From assembly GCF_020520425.1 (NCBI RefSeq), contig NC_079489.1:90438810-90502809 (forward strand): a DNA stretch of 64,000 nt, read 5' to 3'. This DNA comes from Spinacia oleracea (taxonomy: Eukaryota; Streptophyta; Magnoliopsida; Caryophyllales; Amaranthaceae). Both the position numbers and the translations under genes were made by a program. Positions 21,003 through 31,434 of this stretch are shown in pieces. How positions within the stretch are numbered: the stretch's first letter is position 1; every line of letters begins with the position of its first letter. The notes under the pieces are model-generated. The model ran no database searches, was not told the DNA's origin, and was given only the letters and a program-made list of their open reading frames with translations.

Positions 21003-23813
21003 ATTAAAACTACAATTGAAAAGAATAAACAAATAAATAACCATTCACAGTTTCTCTTAATAAACTTAAATTCTAGCATACATGCATAATTCAATGTTTA
21101 TTAAGCATTTTATTCAAGTTATGTGTTCCGGCAGGTGTGAATAAAATGATTCCAAGATCCTAAAATCATTGAAGAACTAAGCACAGTTTGTCGACTTAAT
21201 CCTAGAACATTTTAGGTAAGCAAAAGCCTTTTGCTAATAGTCTAGAAACTATTCTTGGTTGATAGGTACGTCTAAGAACTTATTAGGTAAACCTATCGAA
21301 TTTGCCACGACATAAAAGGACTCCTTACTTATATCGTTGAGTTTCACCAAAACTAACATGTACTCACAATTATTTGTGTACCTTGCCCCTTTAGGACCAA
21401 TAAGTAACACCTCGCTGAGCGAAAACTATTACTAGATTGATGTAAAGGATATCCAAGCAAGTGTATATTTTGGCATGGCACCTTTTAACTCAATTTTTAA
21501 GTTTGGAACTTAAGGCTCTTACTATGTTGGTTAGATTTTAAGTGAACTAAAATCCTTAATCATGCAACATAATCAAGCTTATGATCTCATGCATTTTAAG
21601 ACATATTTAAAACAATAAATAACTTAAAACATGCATAAGATATTTGTGATCTAGTATGGCCCGACTTCATCTTGAAGCTTTGACTTCAAAGTCCGTCTTG
21701 AAAATCTCCGTGGGAGCCACCATTTTCTTCAAATAGGATAAGCTATAACTAATTACAACTATTTGATGGTTCGCAGACCATATTTGAATTGAAAAATAAC
21801 TTTGGTACTTTAGACCAATTACATTCAAATTAATGGTACGCAGACCATATTTTCTATCCTATTTGGGCCATACTAGTCACTTCATAACCTGCAAAACAGT
21901 ACATATACAATATATACCATTCACCCATTCATTATCATGAATGGCCCACATAGCTGGTTAGTAAAACACATTATGCATCACGTAAACATTTGCAGCAATT
22001 AATCAAGGGCACCAATAATCTACCAATTATTCAGTCCTTATTAATTCTAATCGAGTTGTTTTAACCTTAAGGATTTGTAGACCTAATCAAGAGTTTATGA
22101 CTAAAAAGCGCTCCCACTCAAACCAATAAATTCATATGCTTTACTAATTTTAAACATAAAATTGTATTTCTAGTCTAACCGGAAACATACAAATTTAATT
22201 AAAATTCAAAGCTCATATAAATTTATAATTGAATCCAAAAAGTTTAATTTAATTTCAGTCGCATTTAAATTAATTCATGATTTTAATTTTAGTAAAATAA
22301 TTAGAATAAATAACATTTATTATAATTATAATATTCAAAATTAAAATCCAAGAAATTAATTCAAATTATTAATTTTAAAATTAATTAAAATTACGTGAAC
22401 TGAAATTTTCAATTTAAACATTCAAAACGATCTAATCGTAACGCAAACACCCTATGCGTTGCACGCCCATGGGCCGCACGCACACAGCCATTGCTGGCCA
22501 TGTGCGCGCAGCTCATGCGCTCGTCGCATAGCTGCTGCTGTCCTATCGCAAGCCTCCGCACAGCGCCCCATCGCACGCGAGCTATCGCTCGCAGTGCGCG
22601 CGCGCGAGATCGCTCGCTGGGCGCGCTGGCTCGCTCGCTGTGCGCGCGAGCCATCGCTCGCTGGGGCGCGACATCGCTCGCTGGGCGAGCGACATCGCGC
22701 GCTGCGCGCGCGAGCCATCGCTCGCTGGGGCGCGACATCGCTCGCTGGGCGAGCGACATCGCGCGCTGCGCGCGCGAGCAGTGCTGGGCGCAGCGCTCGT
22801 GGCACGCGAGCTTGCGCTCGCTGCGCGCGAGGCAGCGCGCGTTGTGGCGCAGCTCGCTTGCTGCCCACACGCGACTGCCTTGGCTCGCCCTTCGCCCATG
22901 CCCATTCGTTCATTGCTCGTGGCACACGACACAAGGCAGGGCTGCTGCCTTGTGCTCGTGCACTACGCCCTTGCTCATTGCATTCGTGCCGCACGGGCGA
23001 CGAGCTCCCTTGCTCGTCGTCGCATGCCCGCATTATACAACACCCCTTAAGGGTAACACGAAGCGTCCATTGCTTCGTGCGTGCAAGTTATTTGAACGAA
23101 TCGCATAAAAATTTAAAATTTATATTTAAAATTAATGACAAATTAATAAATATTATTAATTTCACAATTTTAGGGCGAAAAAATCGAAAATTTATTATCC
23201 AATTGATTTCCGATTGATATGGATTCAAGTCTAGGTCATAAAAATTTAAAATTTATCGTAAATTTACAATTTTTATGGTGGTTTTTAATCATAGGTTTCT
23301 AATTAAATTACAATTAATTATGAAAATCAAATTAATTCTAAATTATTCTAATTTTCAACAAATTAATCATAATTACAAATTAGATTGCATAATTAACAAG
23401 ACTAGGCATTCAAACTTGTTAAACATATGCAGTAGGTCAATCAAAAATTCAAGATTTATCAACAGGAATCGCAAATATTTAATTTAACATCTTAAATTTA
23501 CTAAATTTTGCATTCGAAAAACTAAAACCTTCGAAAAGTCATAGTTAGGCTTCGAATTTGAGAATTCTGGGTTCGGCAGAAAAATACTATTTTTGTCAAA
23601 ATTTTAGAATGCCTTTTACATGCGGAATTGACACAAAAATCACTCAATTCGGATGAGTAATGAAGAAACTGCCGAAAAAACTGCGTACATATAATTAAAT
23701 AAACGCAATTTGCAATTAATTAACAATTACGAAAATTAATCACCCCTTTTAATTCTTGCAAATTTGTAATATTTAACCATGTTCATGCAATTTAGATTAT
23801 GAAAATAATAAGG
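21003..23813 (-). other. copia C 5' leader
   Basis: About 2.8 kb between primer-binding site and gag, unusually long for a copia element. Mostly AT-rich, with a sharply bounded GC-rich tract (22440-23040) in its middle. Its two ends resemble the leader of copia B. Several overlapping open frames in the GC-rich tract (22409-23217, both strands) are Arg/Ala/Ser-rich and look like composition artefacts, so I do not call a gene. Confidence 0.65.
22580..22860. repeat. GC-rich tandem repeat in copia C leader
   Basis: A block built from CATCGCTCGCTGGG and GCGAGCGACATCGCGCGCTG variants. A 64-bp unit is repeated almost perfectly (CGAGCCATCG at 22647 and 22711). The motif GCTCGCTGGGCGAGC is itself palindromic, so the RNA would fold strongly. 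The corresponding tract in copia B (about 25300-25650) is GC-rich but lacks this tandem array. Confidence 0.85.
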
Positions 23814-23827
23814 GGCTCGTGATACCA
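23814..23827 (-). other. copia C primer-binding site
   Basis: The minus strand reads TGGTATCACGAGCC one base after the 5' LTR. The first eight bases match the initiator-methionine tRNA 3' end used by most plant copia elements (TGGTATCAGAGC), but a C is inserted after TGGTATCA. Copia B has the same form. Confidence 0.75.
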
Positions 23828-23828
23828 C

Positions 23829-25211
23829 TGTTAGGTTATGATACATATGACACTACATAGATCATGCGGAAACAACCATTAACCCAGGACAACATATTAT
23901 TTACACATAATCATATAGCATAATTTAGATGCATACTCTTTGTTGCGTGCCCTCCCTAGCTGCGCCCGAACCGAACAAGAACAAGTCTTTTAGGACTCCA
24001 AGTGTCGTCCCTCCGTAGATAGTCCACAGCACGTCCGGATCCGCCTTAAGATTGACCAACTAGAATCGCCCTTAAGGTACTAGAAAATTTCGGCACTTTT
24101 GAGCAAGATGTGTTTTAATTTTCTCTCAAAAAACTCACTTTTGAATACTTTGAAACTTGTGTATAAATTATGACCCCTAGGCCTTTATTTATAGAGTTAT
24201 GGAAAAGGAATCGTAATCCTAGTAGGATACGAATTAATTGGAATTAGAATCCTACATGAATTCTATTTAATTAATTTATCCAATTAGGAATAGAAATTTA
24301 ATCATACACTGACTCTTGTAGATTCAGGAATCACGTATGAGCACAAACTCACACACACACGGCAGCCACAAGGGCTGCCCATGCGCGTGCGAGCAGCAGC
24401 CCGCGCAGCACGGCCCACGCATCCGTGGCCCTTGGCGCGCGCTGGGCCTGCCTTGCGGTAGGCCTGGGCGCTGCCTTGGCTGGGCTTGTGGCGCGCATGC
24501 TTGCTGGGCGATGGCCCCGGCTTCGTGCTGGGCCTTCGTCCGGCAAGCCTCGTCCGATGCTAATTCGTACGATACGCTTCCGATTAAATTTCCATTTCCG
24601 GAATCTATTTCCGATACGAACAATATTTAATATTTCCGATTCCGGAATTAATTTCCGTTTCGAACAAATATTTAATATTTCCGTTTCCGGAATTATTTTC
24701 CGATTCCGGCAATATTTCCGATTCTGACAATATTTCCGTTTCCGGCAATATTTCCGATTCTGGTAATATTTCCATTTCCAATAATATTTTCCGATACGTA
24801 CCATGTTTCCGTTTCCGGCAACATCTACGACTTGGATAATATTCATATTTCCGATACGATCCATATTTCCGTTTCCGGCAATATCATCGTTTCCGGAGTA
24901 TTCATTTCTTGCCTGTGACGATCTTAGCTCCCACTGAAACCAAGATCCGTCGGTTCCGAATATTCATAGATGGAGTATTTAATGCCATTAAATACTTGAT
25001 CCGTTTACGTGCTATTTGTGTGACCCTACGGGTTCAGTCAAGAGTAAGCTGTGGATTAATATCATTAATTCCACTTGAACTGAAGCGGCCTCTAGCTAGG
25101 CATTCAGCTCACTTGATCTCACTGAATTATTAACTTGTTAATTAATACTGAACCGCATTTATTAGACTTAACATAGAATGCATACTTGGACCAAGGGCAT
25201 TATTTCCTTCA
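23829..25211 (-). repeat. copia C 5' LTR
   Basis: Identical in length to the LTR at 14769 and, by line-by-line reading at a constant offset of 9060, identical in sequence. It holds the promoter in minus-strand sense. The right target duplication TTTAA follows at 25212-25216. Confidence 0.95.
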
Positions 25212-25216
25212 TTTAA

Positions 25217-26460
25217 ATTACGAATTTTAAAATTAAATAAAAAACTTTTCCGAACTGAAATTTAAAATTAAAATTAAAACGCATCAATCGTAACAAGACG
25301 AGGCACTTGGGCTTGCGCCCAAGCCCCATCGAGTGCACGAGGCAGCATCGCCCCTTGAGTGATCGTACAGCACCACGCAAGCAGGCCACACGCAACGCAG
25401 CAAGCCCAGGCCACGCTACGCGCAGCCCGCTCACTCGTCGCGTCTTCTTACTTCGTTGGGCGCGACAGTGCGCGCTGTGGTGCAGCTCGCTTGCTGCCCA
25501 CACGTGTCTGCTCGCCTGGCTTACGCCTGTGCCCATCGCCCTCGCCCTTGCCCCTTCGCCCACGCTGCACACAGCACTCGACACAAGGGCAGCATGTTGT
25601 CTTGTGCTCGTGTGCCATGGCCCTTGCTCGTTGCATTGTACCGCATGGGCGGCGAGCTCCTTTGCTCGTCGTCGCATGCCCGCATTATACAACACCCCTT
25701 AAGGGTAACACGTAGCGTCCATTGCTTTGTGCGTGCAAGTTTTATGAGCAAATTGCATAAAAATTAAAACTTTTATTTTAAAATCAATGACAAATTAATA
25801 AATCATATTAATTTCATAATTTTAGGGCGAAAAATCGAAAATTTATTAATCAATTAATTTCCGATTATCATGGATTCAAATCTAGGTCATAAAAATTTAA
25901 AATTTATCATAAATTAACAATTTTCATGGTAGTTTTTAATCATGGATACCTAATTAAATCGTTAATTAATTATGAAAACCAAATCAAATTCTAAATTATT
26001 CGAATTTCAACAAATTAATTACAATTACAAATTAGGTTGTATAATTAACAAGCTTAGGCATTCAAATTTGTTAAACATATACAATAGGTCAATCAAAAAT
26101 TCAAGATTTAACAACAAGAATCGCAAATATTCAATTTAAAATCTTACTATTACAAACTTTTGCGTTCGAAAAACTAAAACGTCCGAAAAGTCATAGTTAG
26201 CTTCGAATTTGGGAATTCCGGGTTCGGCCGAAAAACAGTATTTTTGTCAAAATTTTAGAATGCCTTTTACATGCGGAATTGACACAAAAATCACTCGATT
26301 TCGTTGAGTAACGGAGAAACTGCCGAAAACCTGCGTACATATAATTAAATAAACGCAATTTGCAATTAATTAACAATTACGAAAATTAATCACCCCTTTT
26401 AATTCTTTGCAAATTTGTAAAATTTAACCATGTTAAGCAATTATTATGGAATTAATTAGA
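25217..26460 (-). other. copia B leader, distal part
   Basis: Continuation of B's leader on the other side of copia C. A GC-rich tract (25300-25650) aligns by position with the GC-rich tract of C. The AT-rich remainder (25690-26440) is closely similar to 23030-23800. No gene is called; the Ala/Cys/Arg-rich open frames here are composition artefacts. Confidence 0.65.
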
Positions 26461-26474
26461 GGCTCGTGATACCA
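26461..26474 (-). other. copia B primer-binding site
   Basis: Minus-strand TGGTATCACGAGCC, one base from the 5' LTR start at 26476. Identical to the site in copia C, including the extra C relative to the usual initiator-tRNA complement. Confidence 0.75.
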
Positions 26475-26475
26475 C

Positions 26476-27879
26476 TGTTAGGTTATGATACATATAAACA
26501 AATATAAATCATGCGGAAATAACCATAAATGCCAGGAATCCAAATTAATTGCCACATAACAATTAGCATAATTTAGATGCATACACTTTGTAGCGTGCCC
26601 TCCCTTGTTGCGCCCGAACCGAACAAGAACAAGTCTTTAGGACTCCAAGTGTCGTCTCTCCGTAGAAATTCCACAGCACGTCCGGATCCGCCTTAAGATT
26701 GACTACCTAGAATTTCCCTTAAGATACTAAAATATTCGGCTAATATGGGCTAGTGTTTGGCTGAATTTTTGCTCAAATTATTAACTTTGAATACTTGAAA
26801 CCCCTTGTAAATTATGAGCCCTTAACTCATATTTATAGGTCATGGAATAAGTAATCGAATCCTACTAGGATACGAATTAATTAAATTAGAATCCTAGCAG
26901 AACTCTAAATTAATTAATCTATCTTTTAGGATTAGGAAATTCAATCAACAAATGAATCCGGTACGCTTTAGGTTTCGTAAGTGAACACAAACACACACGC
27001 ACGCACAGCAGCCCACGAGGGGCGCCATGCGCGCGCGCGCAGCCCACGAGCAGTCGCAGCTTACTTCCACGAAGCCCACACGCTGCCGCAGCCTTGGGCG
27101 CGCGCTGGGCCTGCCTTGCGGTGGGCTTGGCGCGGCCTTGGGCAGGTGCGTTGTGGTGCGCGTTTCTCTTGCTGGACGTGGGCATGGCTTCGTGCTGGGC
27201 CTTTGTCAAGCAAGCTCGTCCGATGCTAATTCGTACGACGCGCTTCCGATTAATTTCCCCATTCCGGAATTCATTTCCGATACGAACAATATTTAACATT
27301 TCCGATTCCAGAATTAATTTCCGTCTCGAATAAATATTTAATATTTCCGTTTCCGGAATTATTTTCCTATTCCGATAATATTTCCGATTCTGACAATATT
27401 TCCGTTTCCGGCAATATTTCCGATTCAGGCAATATTTCCATTTACGATAATATTTCCGATACGTACCATGTTTCCGTTTCCGGCAACATCCACGACTTGG
27501 ATAATATTTATATTTCCGATACGATCCATATTTCCGTTTCCGGCAATATCATCGTTTCCGGAGTATTCATTTACTTGCCTTTGACGATCTCAGCTCCCAC
27601 TGAAACCAAGATCCGTCGAATCCGAATATATATTAGATAGAGTATTCAATGCCATTAAATACTTGATCCGTTTACGTACTATTTGTGTGACCCTACGGGT
27701 TCAGTCAAGAGTAAGCTGTGGATTAATATCATTAAATCCACTTGAACTGGAGCGGCCTTTAGCTAGGCATTCAGTTCACTTGATCTCGCTAAATTATTAA
27801 CTTGCATAATTAATACTGAACCGCATTTATTAGACTTATCATTAAATTCATACTTGGACCAAGGGCATTATTTCCTTCA
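26476..27879 (-). repeat. copia B 5' LTR
   Basis: Plus-strand TGTTAGGTTATGATACAT...CATTATTTCCTTCA, 1404 bp, with the same internal landmarks as the partner LTR at 7468-8853. The right target duplication TATGT follows at 27880-27884. Compared with the partner it has an extra TTTCCG repeat unit and scattered base changes. Confidence 0.9.
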
Positions 27880-27884
27880 TATGT

Positions 27885-27984
27885 AACCTAAATTATGCTA
27901 ATTGACTATGTGGCAATTAATTTTGATTCTAGCTTTATGGTTTTTTCGCATGAATTATATTATTTTATTATGCATAACCTAACA
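27885..27984 (+). repeat. copia A 3' LTR, last part
   Basis: The 100 bp after B's target duplication resume the LTR exactly where 7467 stopped: AACCTAAATTATGCTAATTG...CATAACCTAACA. This matches the reverse complement of the first ~100 bp of the LTRs at 7468 and 26476. The LTR ends at AACA (27984). The following five bases, ATTAA, should be copia A's target duplication; the other copy is outside the window. Confidence 0.85.
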
Positions 27985-28424
27985 ATTAAATCTTTTACAA
28001 TAAAAAATCGGACGTTCAAGTTCCTGCTCTGGTGTCGTCCACCCACTCGAAGTGGCAGGTAAATAATGCCCTGGGGATGGATTATGCTTCCTCCAAACCC
28101 GATGATAGGATAATGAATTTTTTTAATCGTCTTAGGGTCATGCGCAAGATGGTTATGACATGTTAAACTAATAATGTCGGACGAACTTCCAGTTTCCACT
28201 AGGATGCGCCTTACTTTTAGGTTTGCCACTTTCAATTCTATCACCAAGGGATTGTCATGCGGCGTTACAATCTTTCCCCGGTCGGCCTCGCAAATCTCTA
28301 CTTTTGGAAAATGGTCCATAGGTGCCTTTCCAGATAACATAACCTGCCCCAGCCGGCTTGCATAATCTTTTTTCCCTCTCCTGGTCGGGCCGCCATCGGC
28401 TAGACCACCAGAAATAACTGCCAC
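27985..28424 (-). pseudogene. gypsy E aspartic protease, truncated by copia A
   Basis: A gypsy protease-like region with VRRILVETGSSSDIISL, where Glu replaces the catalytic Asp of the usual D-T-G or D-N-G. It continues through PIIGFGG and PLRVGG to NLNVRFFIVKDL, where homology stops at the copia A LTR end. The usual end of this domain (YNIILGRPW, seen in element D) is therefore missing. Confidence 0.75.
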
Positions 28425-28449
28425 ACACTCTGGATCAATGTCGTTGCCG

Positions 28450-30082
28450 TCACGACGTTGAGGGTGACTTGCTCTTCTTGTAGAATTTCTTTCCAGATCC
28501 TCCGTCGTTTCTACTTAGGTAGGCTTTTAGAAAACCTTTGGCGGCTAGCCCATCAAGCGCTCTACGCAAGCTCTTGCGATCCTTTGTGTCGTGACCCACA
28601 TCGCAGTGGAATTTGCAATAGAGGATACTGTTGTGGGTCTCAACCGGTGACTTCATAGGAAATGGACGGTCGATCTCATGCTTGTTACTTATGTCCGACA
28701 ATATTGTATAAAGGTCAGTGTTATACTAAAATTTCTCCTTATCATAGGGTCGTCCCCTCTTCTGCCCTGGTGACAAGTTGGGACGATACCCTTTGCCTTC
28801 AATGGCCCAGGTCCCATTTGGACGAGCACTCTTTTTGTCAGATTTCTCTTTGCGATGATGGTTATCAGAAGTTTATGTTCCCTTCAACTCCTTTGGGGCA
28901 GAACAGATTTCCGGGGCATGGATGAAGAGCTCAGCTTCGTCCAGCGCGTCAGCCATGGTCCTCACACTCTTTTTGACCAAACAAACTTGAAAGAACCCTT
29001 CTTGAGGCTCGAAAAAATTATCAAAAGCCACTCCATCCGGCAGATCCGGTATCTGTCCTGATTCTAGGTTAAAACGTCGCACAAAGCTGCGAAGGGACTT
29101 ATCCTTGCCCTGCTGGATGCATCCTAGATGCATACTCGTCTTCTTTTCTTCCTTATAGGACATGAACCTTTTCGAAAACATTATTTCTAACTCAGCGAAA
29201 GTGTTAATGGTACCGACTGACAACTTTTCAAACCATTTCGAGGCCACCCCTTTCAGAGTAGCGGGGAAATACTTACACCAGGTTGCTTCAGTGGTTCCTT
29301 GGACATACATGTGATGACGGTACGCAAGAAGATTCACATCAAGATCCGAGGTACCGTCATAAACATCAATAGCCGGTGGCTTGACCTTAGGTTCTTTTGG
29401 AGCATTCATAATATCAGCACAGAAGGGAGTAGTGTAATCTAGTATCAAACCAGCTACCCCTTGCTGAATGTGGAAGATAGTATCTTGCCTTCTTGGTTGA
29501 GACGGCCTACGTTGTCCACTATCCACCTGGCTCATGGTGGTTCTTGCCGGCCGTCGAGAAAGTGAGGCCAATGGTGCATCATCCATGAAGGGGGTTGAAC
29601 CTGTATCTGAGAGTTTTGTCTCTCGGGGACGGTCAGACTGGGCTGTCTGTGCCCTCCTGGACGGTCCAGGATCAGGACGAGAAGGTACCAAAATGCGGTG
29701 CGGGGTCATAGGTAAATTCGAAATCCTTGTCCATTGTCTCGCTCATCATTAAGAGGTTGGTCCTATCGCCAGACATTTGACCTGGTGATTCCATTTGAAA
29801 TGTCGTTCCCGTCCCGTAAGACTGAGAACGGATGGTTCGTATTTCTTCCTGGAGGGTGTCCATTTGAGCCTTGAATCCAGCCAACATATCCTTGAGTTGT
29901 CCAGCTGACACCGGCAAGTCTGCGTTTTCTTCCATTACAGTGTCGACATCTTCCCTTAATTCGGCATCTTCATCTTCAATTATTACCGGCTCTGAGCGTT
30001 GCTGCTCAATCAGAGGACTGGGACGAGCGCCTTGTCCTACGGAATGCGTGTTTCTCGTCTCTCCCTCAGAGAGGAAATTCAT
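28450..30082 (-). pseudogene. gypsy E gag (frameshifted)
   Basis: Start ATG at 30082 (MNFLSEGETRN), about 100 bases after the primer-binding site. The N-terminal part (30082-29672) is acidic with a coiled-coil-like AQMDTLQEEIRTI. The core follows in another frame (29709-28873) with KPPAIDVYDGTSDLDVNLLA, WCKYFPATLKGVASKWFEKL and LRSFVRRFNLE, the expected plant gag pattern. A third piece (28701-28450) has a zinc knuckle CKFHCDVGHDTKDR in which the final Cys is replaced by Arg. At least two frameshifts and the lost Cys make it non-functional. Confidence 0.8.
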
Positions 30083-30177
30083 CAGTCATTGCGGCTTTAT
30101 CTGTCTCGTCATGATTAGCGTTCGGCGAGCTAGCAGAGTGTTGGACGTATACCATGATTCCTTACCTCCCCACAGTC

Positions 30178-30184
30178 GGCGCCA
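30178..30184 (-). other. gypsy E primer-binding site
   Basis: Minus-strand TGGCGCC two bases inside the 5' LTR, followed by GACTGTGGGG. The same class of site as in gypsy D but with a different continuation. Confidence 0.7.
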
Positions 30185-30186
30185 AA

Positions 30187-30705
30187 TGTTGTGGGAGTTT
30201 TTCCTTATGTTGCTGACGAGGAGGTATGCGGTCCAGGTAGAGCTCAATCCACGTCACGTCAGGCCGAACTACCTGCAAAACAAGAATATTCCCGTAGGAA
30301 TATTCCCTCCAATGCTTAAGTAAGATTGGGGGTTTTTGGAAGAATAAGACAATATTAAATTAAGAGAGAGAGAGAGAGTTGATGTAATCAATGATGAGGT
30401 ATTTTCTGTGTTGAAACTTGTGCCCCCCTTTCTTGGGAAATGGGGGTATTTATACTTGGTGTCTTTATGGGGATTAATCCTAAATATGTGGGTCTTAATT
30501 GGCTAATTAATGAGGAGAGGACAAGTGTCTCTATCAGCATATTCCTCTTTTGGGCCATGGTCCAAAGGAATTTATTGGGCATATTGCTTAATATTTGTCC
30601 CGTGAAGAAGGGAAAGTGAACCAAGTGGCTTGCTGACATGCATATGTAGTGTCACGTGGCACTTACGGATTGGTCCACGTAGACCGGATAGTTTTACCCA
30701 CAACA
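30187..30705 (-). repeat. gypsy E 5' LTR
   Basis: A 519-bp LTR with strong terminal inverted repeats TGTTGTGGG and CCCACAACA. On the minus strand a TATAAATA box lies near 30448-30455. A (GA)n run (30363-30377) marks its transcribed half. The bases outside are CCTAC (30706-30710), the candidate target duplication. Confidence 0.82.
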
Positions 30706-31434
30706 CCTACTGAAAAAACACTTTTCGATTCAGGGGTGGTACTAGCTACAACATCTAATTGAGAAAGGGGATCAATTCAACGGGGGAAGCTTCACCTTTA
30801 GTTTCAAACACACTGATCATGACGATTACCTTGCTCATAGCATAAAGGTATATATTCCACTTAGGGCTTATTATGTTCACCTTTTTTATTACGGAGAAGA
30901 ACAACATCATTAATAATTAATCAGACGTACGACATCTACAAAAATAACATAAATATGTAAACCACGGATTTAGGGGGGAAAAACATAATTGTTACATTCA
31001 AAACAATTACTATTCTGCCTCCAAAATCATAACTCGTACTCCACGTCTAACTTGACACGAGCATTGATTTTCAGTGTATTGTTTTTGCATCTTTCCAAAT
31101 ACAGCATTCACAATCTGCACATGATTTGTTCTGATCGGCGAGGTGATGTAAACCCTAAACCGGCTACAAGAATCCAAATTACCTTCCCAATTATTGAAAC
31201 CATAAAATAATCTTATCCATGGATAGAGAATCAAGAACCTAGTAAAAGTTAAGAAAAATCCGAAAAATACAGGAACCACATACACCCAGAAATAGGGAAT
31301 AAAAATAGAAAAAAAACTAAAAAAGAGGAAAATTTGGGAACCACATACCCCCAGAAAATAGTGAACAAAAATAGCAAAAAAAATCGAAAAACAAAAACAG
31401 AACGAAGGCTGCAAAAGTAGTCTAATTTCTTTTG
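30706..31434. other. Intergenic DNA with an unidentified open frame
   Basis: First clearly non-retrotransposon DNA. A minus-strand open stretch (31414-31010) ends with plausible coding sequence (NNWEGNLDSCSRF, VYITSPIRTNHVQIV, QVRRGVRVMILEAE and a stop), but its upstream half is Phe-rich low complexity. It could be a decayed last exon. I do not recognise a family and do not call a gene. The last 9 bases (31426-31434) are a target duplication of the next element. Confidence 0.4.

Larger units (their letters stand above)
14769..25211 (-). mobile_element. copia C, intact and very young Ty1/copia element
   Basis: A 10,443-bp minus-strand element with LTRs of 1383 bp each (14769-16151 and 23829-25211), which I read as identical line by line. 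It has a perfect 5-bp target duplication TTTAA (14764-14768 and 25212-25216), a primer-binding site, a leader of about 2.8 kb and one uninterrupted gag-pol frame. Domain order protease-integrase-RT-RNase H places it in Ty1/copia. Identical LTRs and an open frame mean very recent insertion. It sits in the leader of related copia B. Confidence 0.96.
7468..27879 (-). mobile_element. copia B, complete but degenerate, interrupted by copia C
   Basis: A minus-strand Ty1/copia element with 3' LTR 7468-8853, non-coding tail, pol and gag relics (9713-13343), leader (13344-14768 continued at 25217-26460), primer-binding site and 5' LTR 26476-27879. The target duplication TATGT is perfect (7463-7467 and 27880-27884). 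Without copia C the element is about 9.96 kb. Its LTRs differ in length (1386 and 1404 bp) and at many bases, so it is clearly older than C. Multiple frameshifts and deletions inactivate it. Confidence 0.92.
27985..30705 (-). mobile_element. Ty3/gypsy element E, 5' part
   Basis: A minus-strand gypsy element with 5' LTR 30187-30705, primer-binding site, gag and protease, cut at 27985 by the insertion of copia A. Its RT, integrase and 3' LTR must lie left of copia A's other end, outside the window. It is the outermost and hence oldest member of the nest. Frameshifts and changes in key residues show it is inactive. LTR, gag and protease differ from gypsy D, so this is another family of the same broad group. 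Confidence 0.85.

Noticed and set aside
22409-23217. Several overlapping open frames of 70-250 codons on both strands in the copia C leader
   Set aside because: Arg/Ala/Ser/Cys-rich products of a GC-rich tandem repeat, open in nearly all frames at once. No start context, domain or conservation in copia B.
31010-31414. 134-codon minus-strand open frame as a gene
   Set aside because: Upstream half is Phe-rich low complexity. The C-terminal half looks protein-like, but there is no family or splice evidence, so it is only mentioned in the spacer entry.
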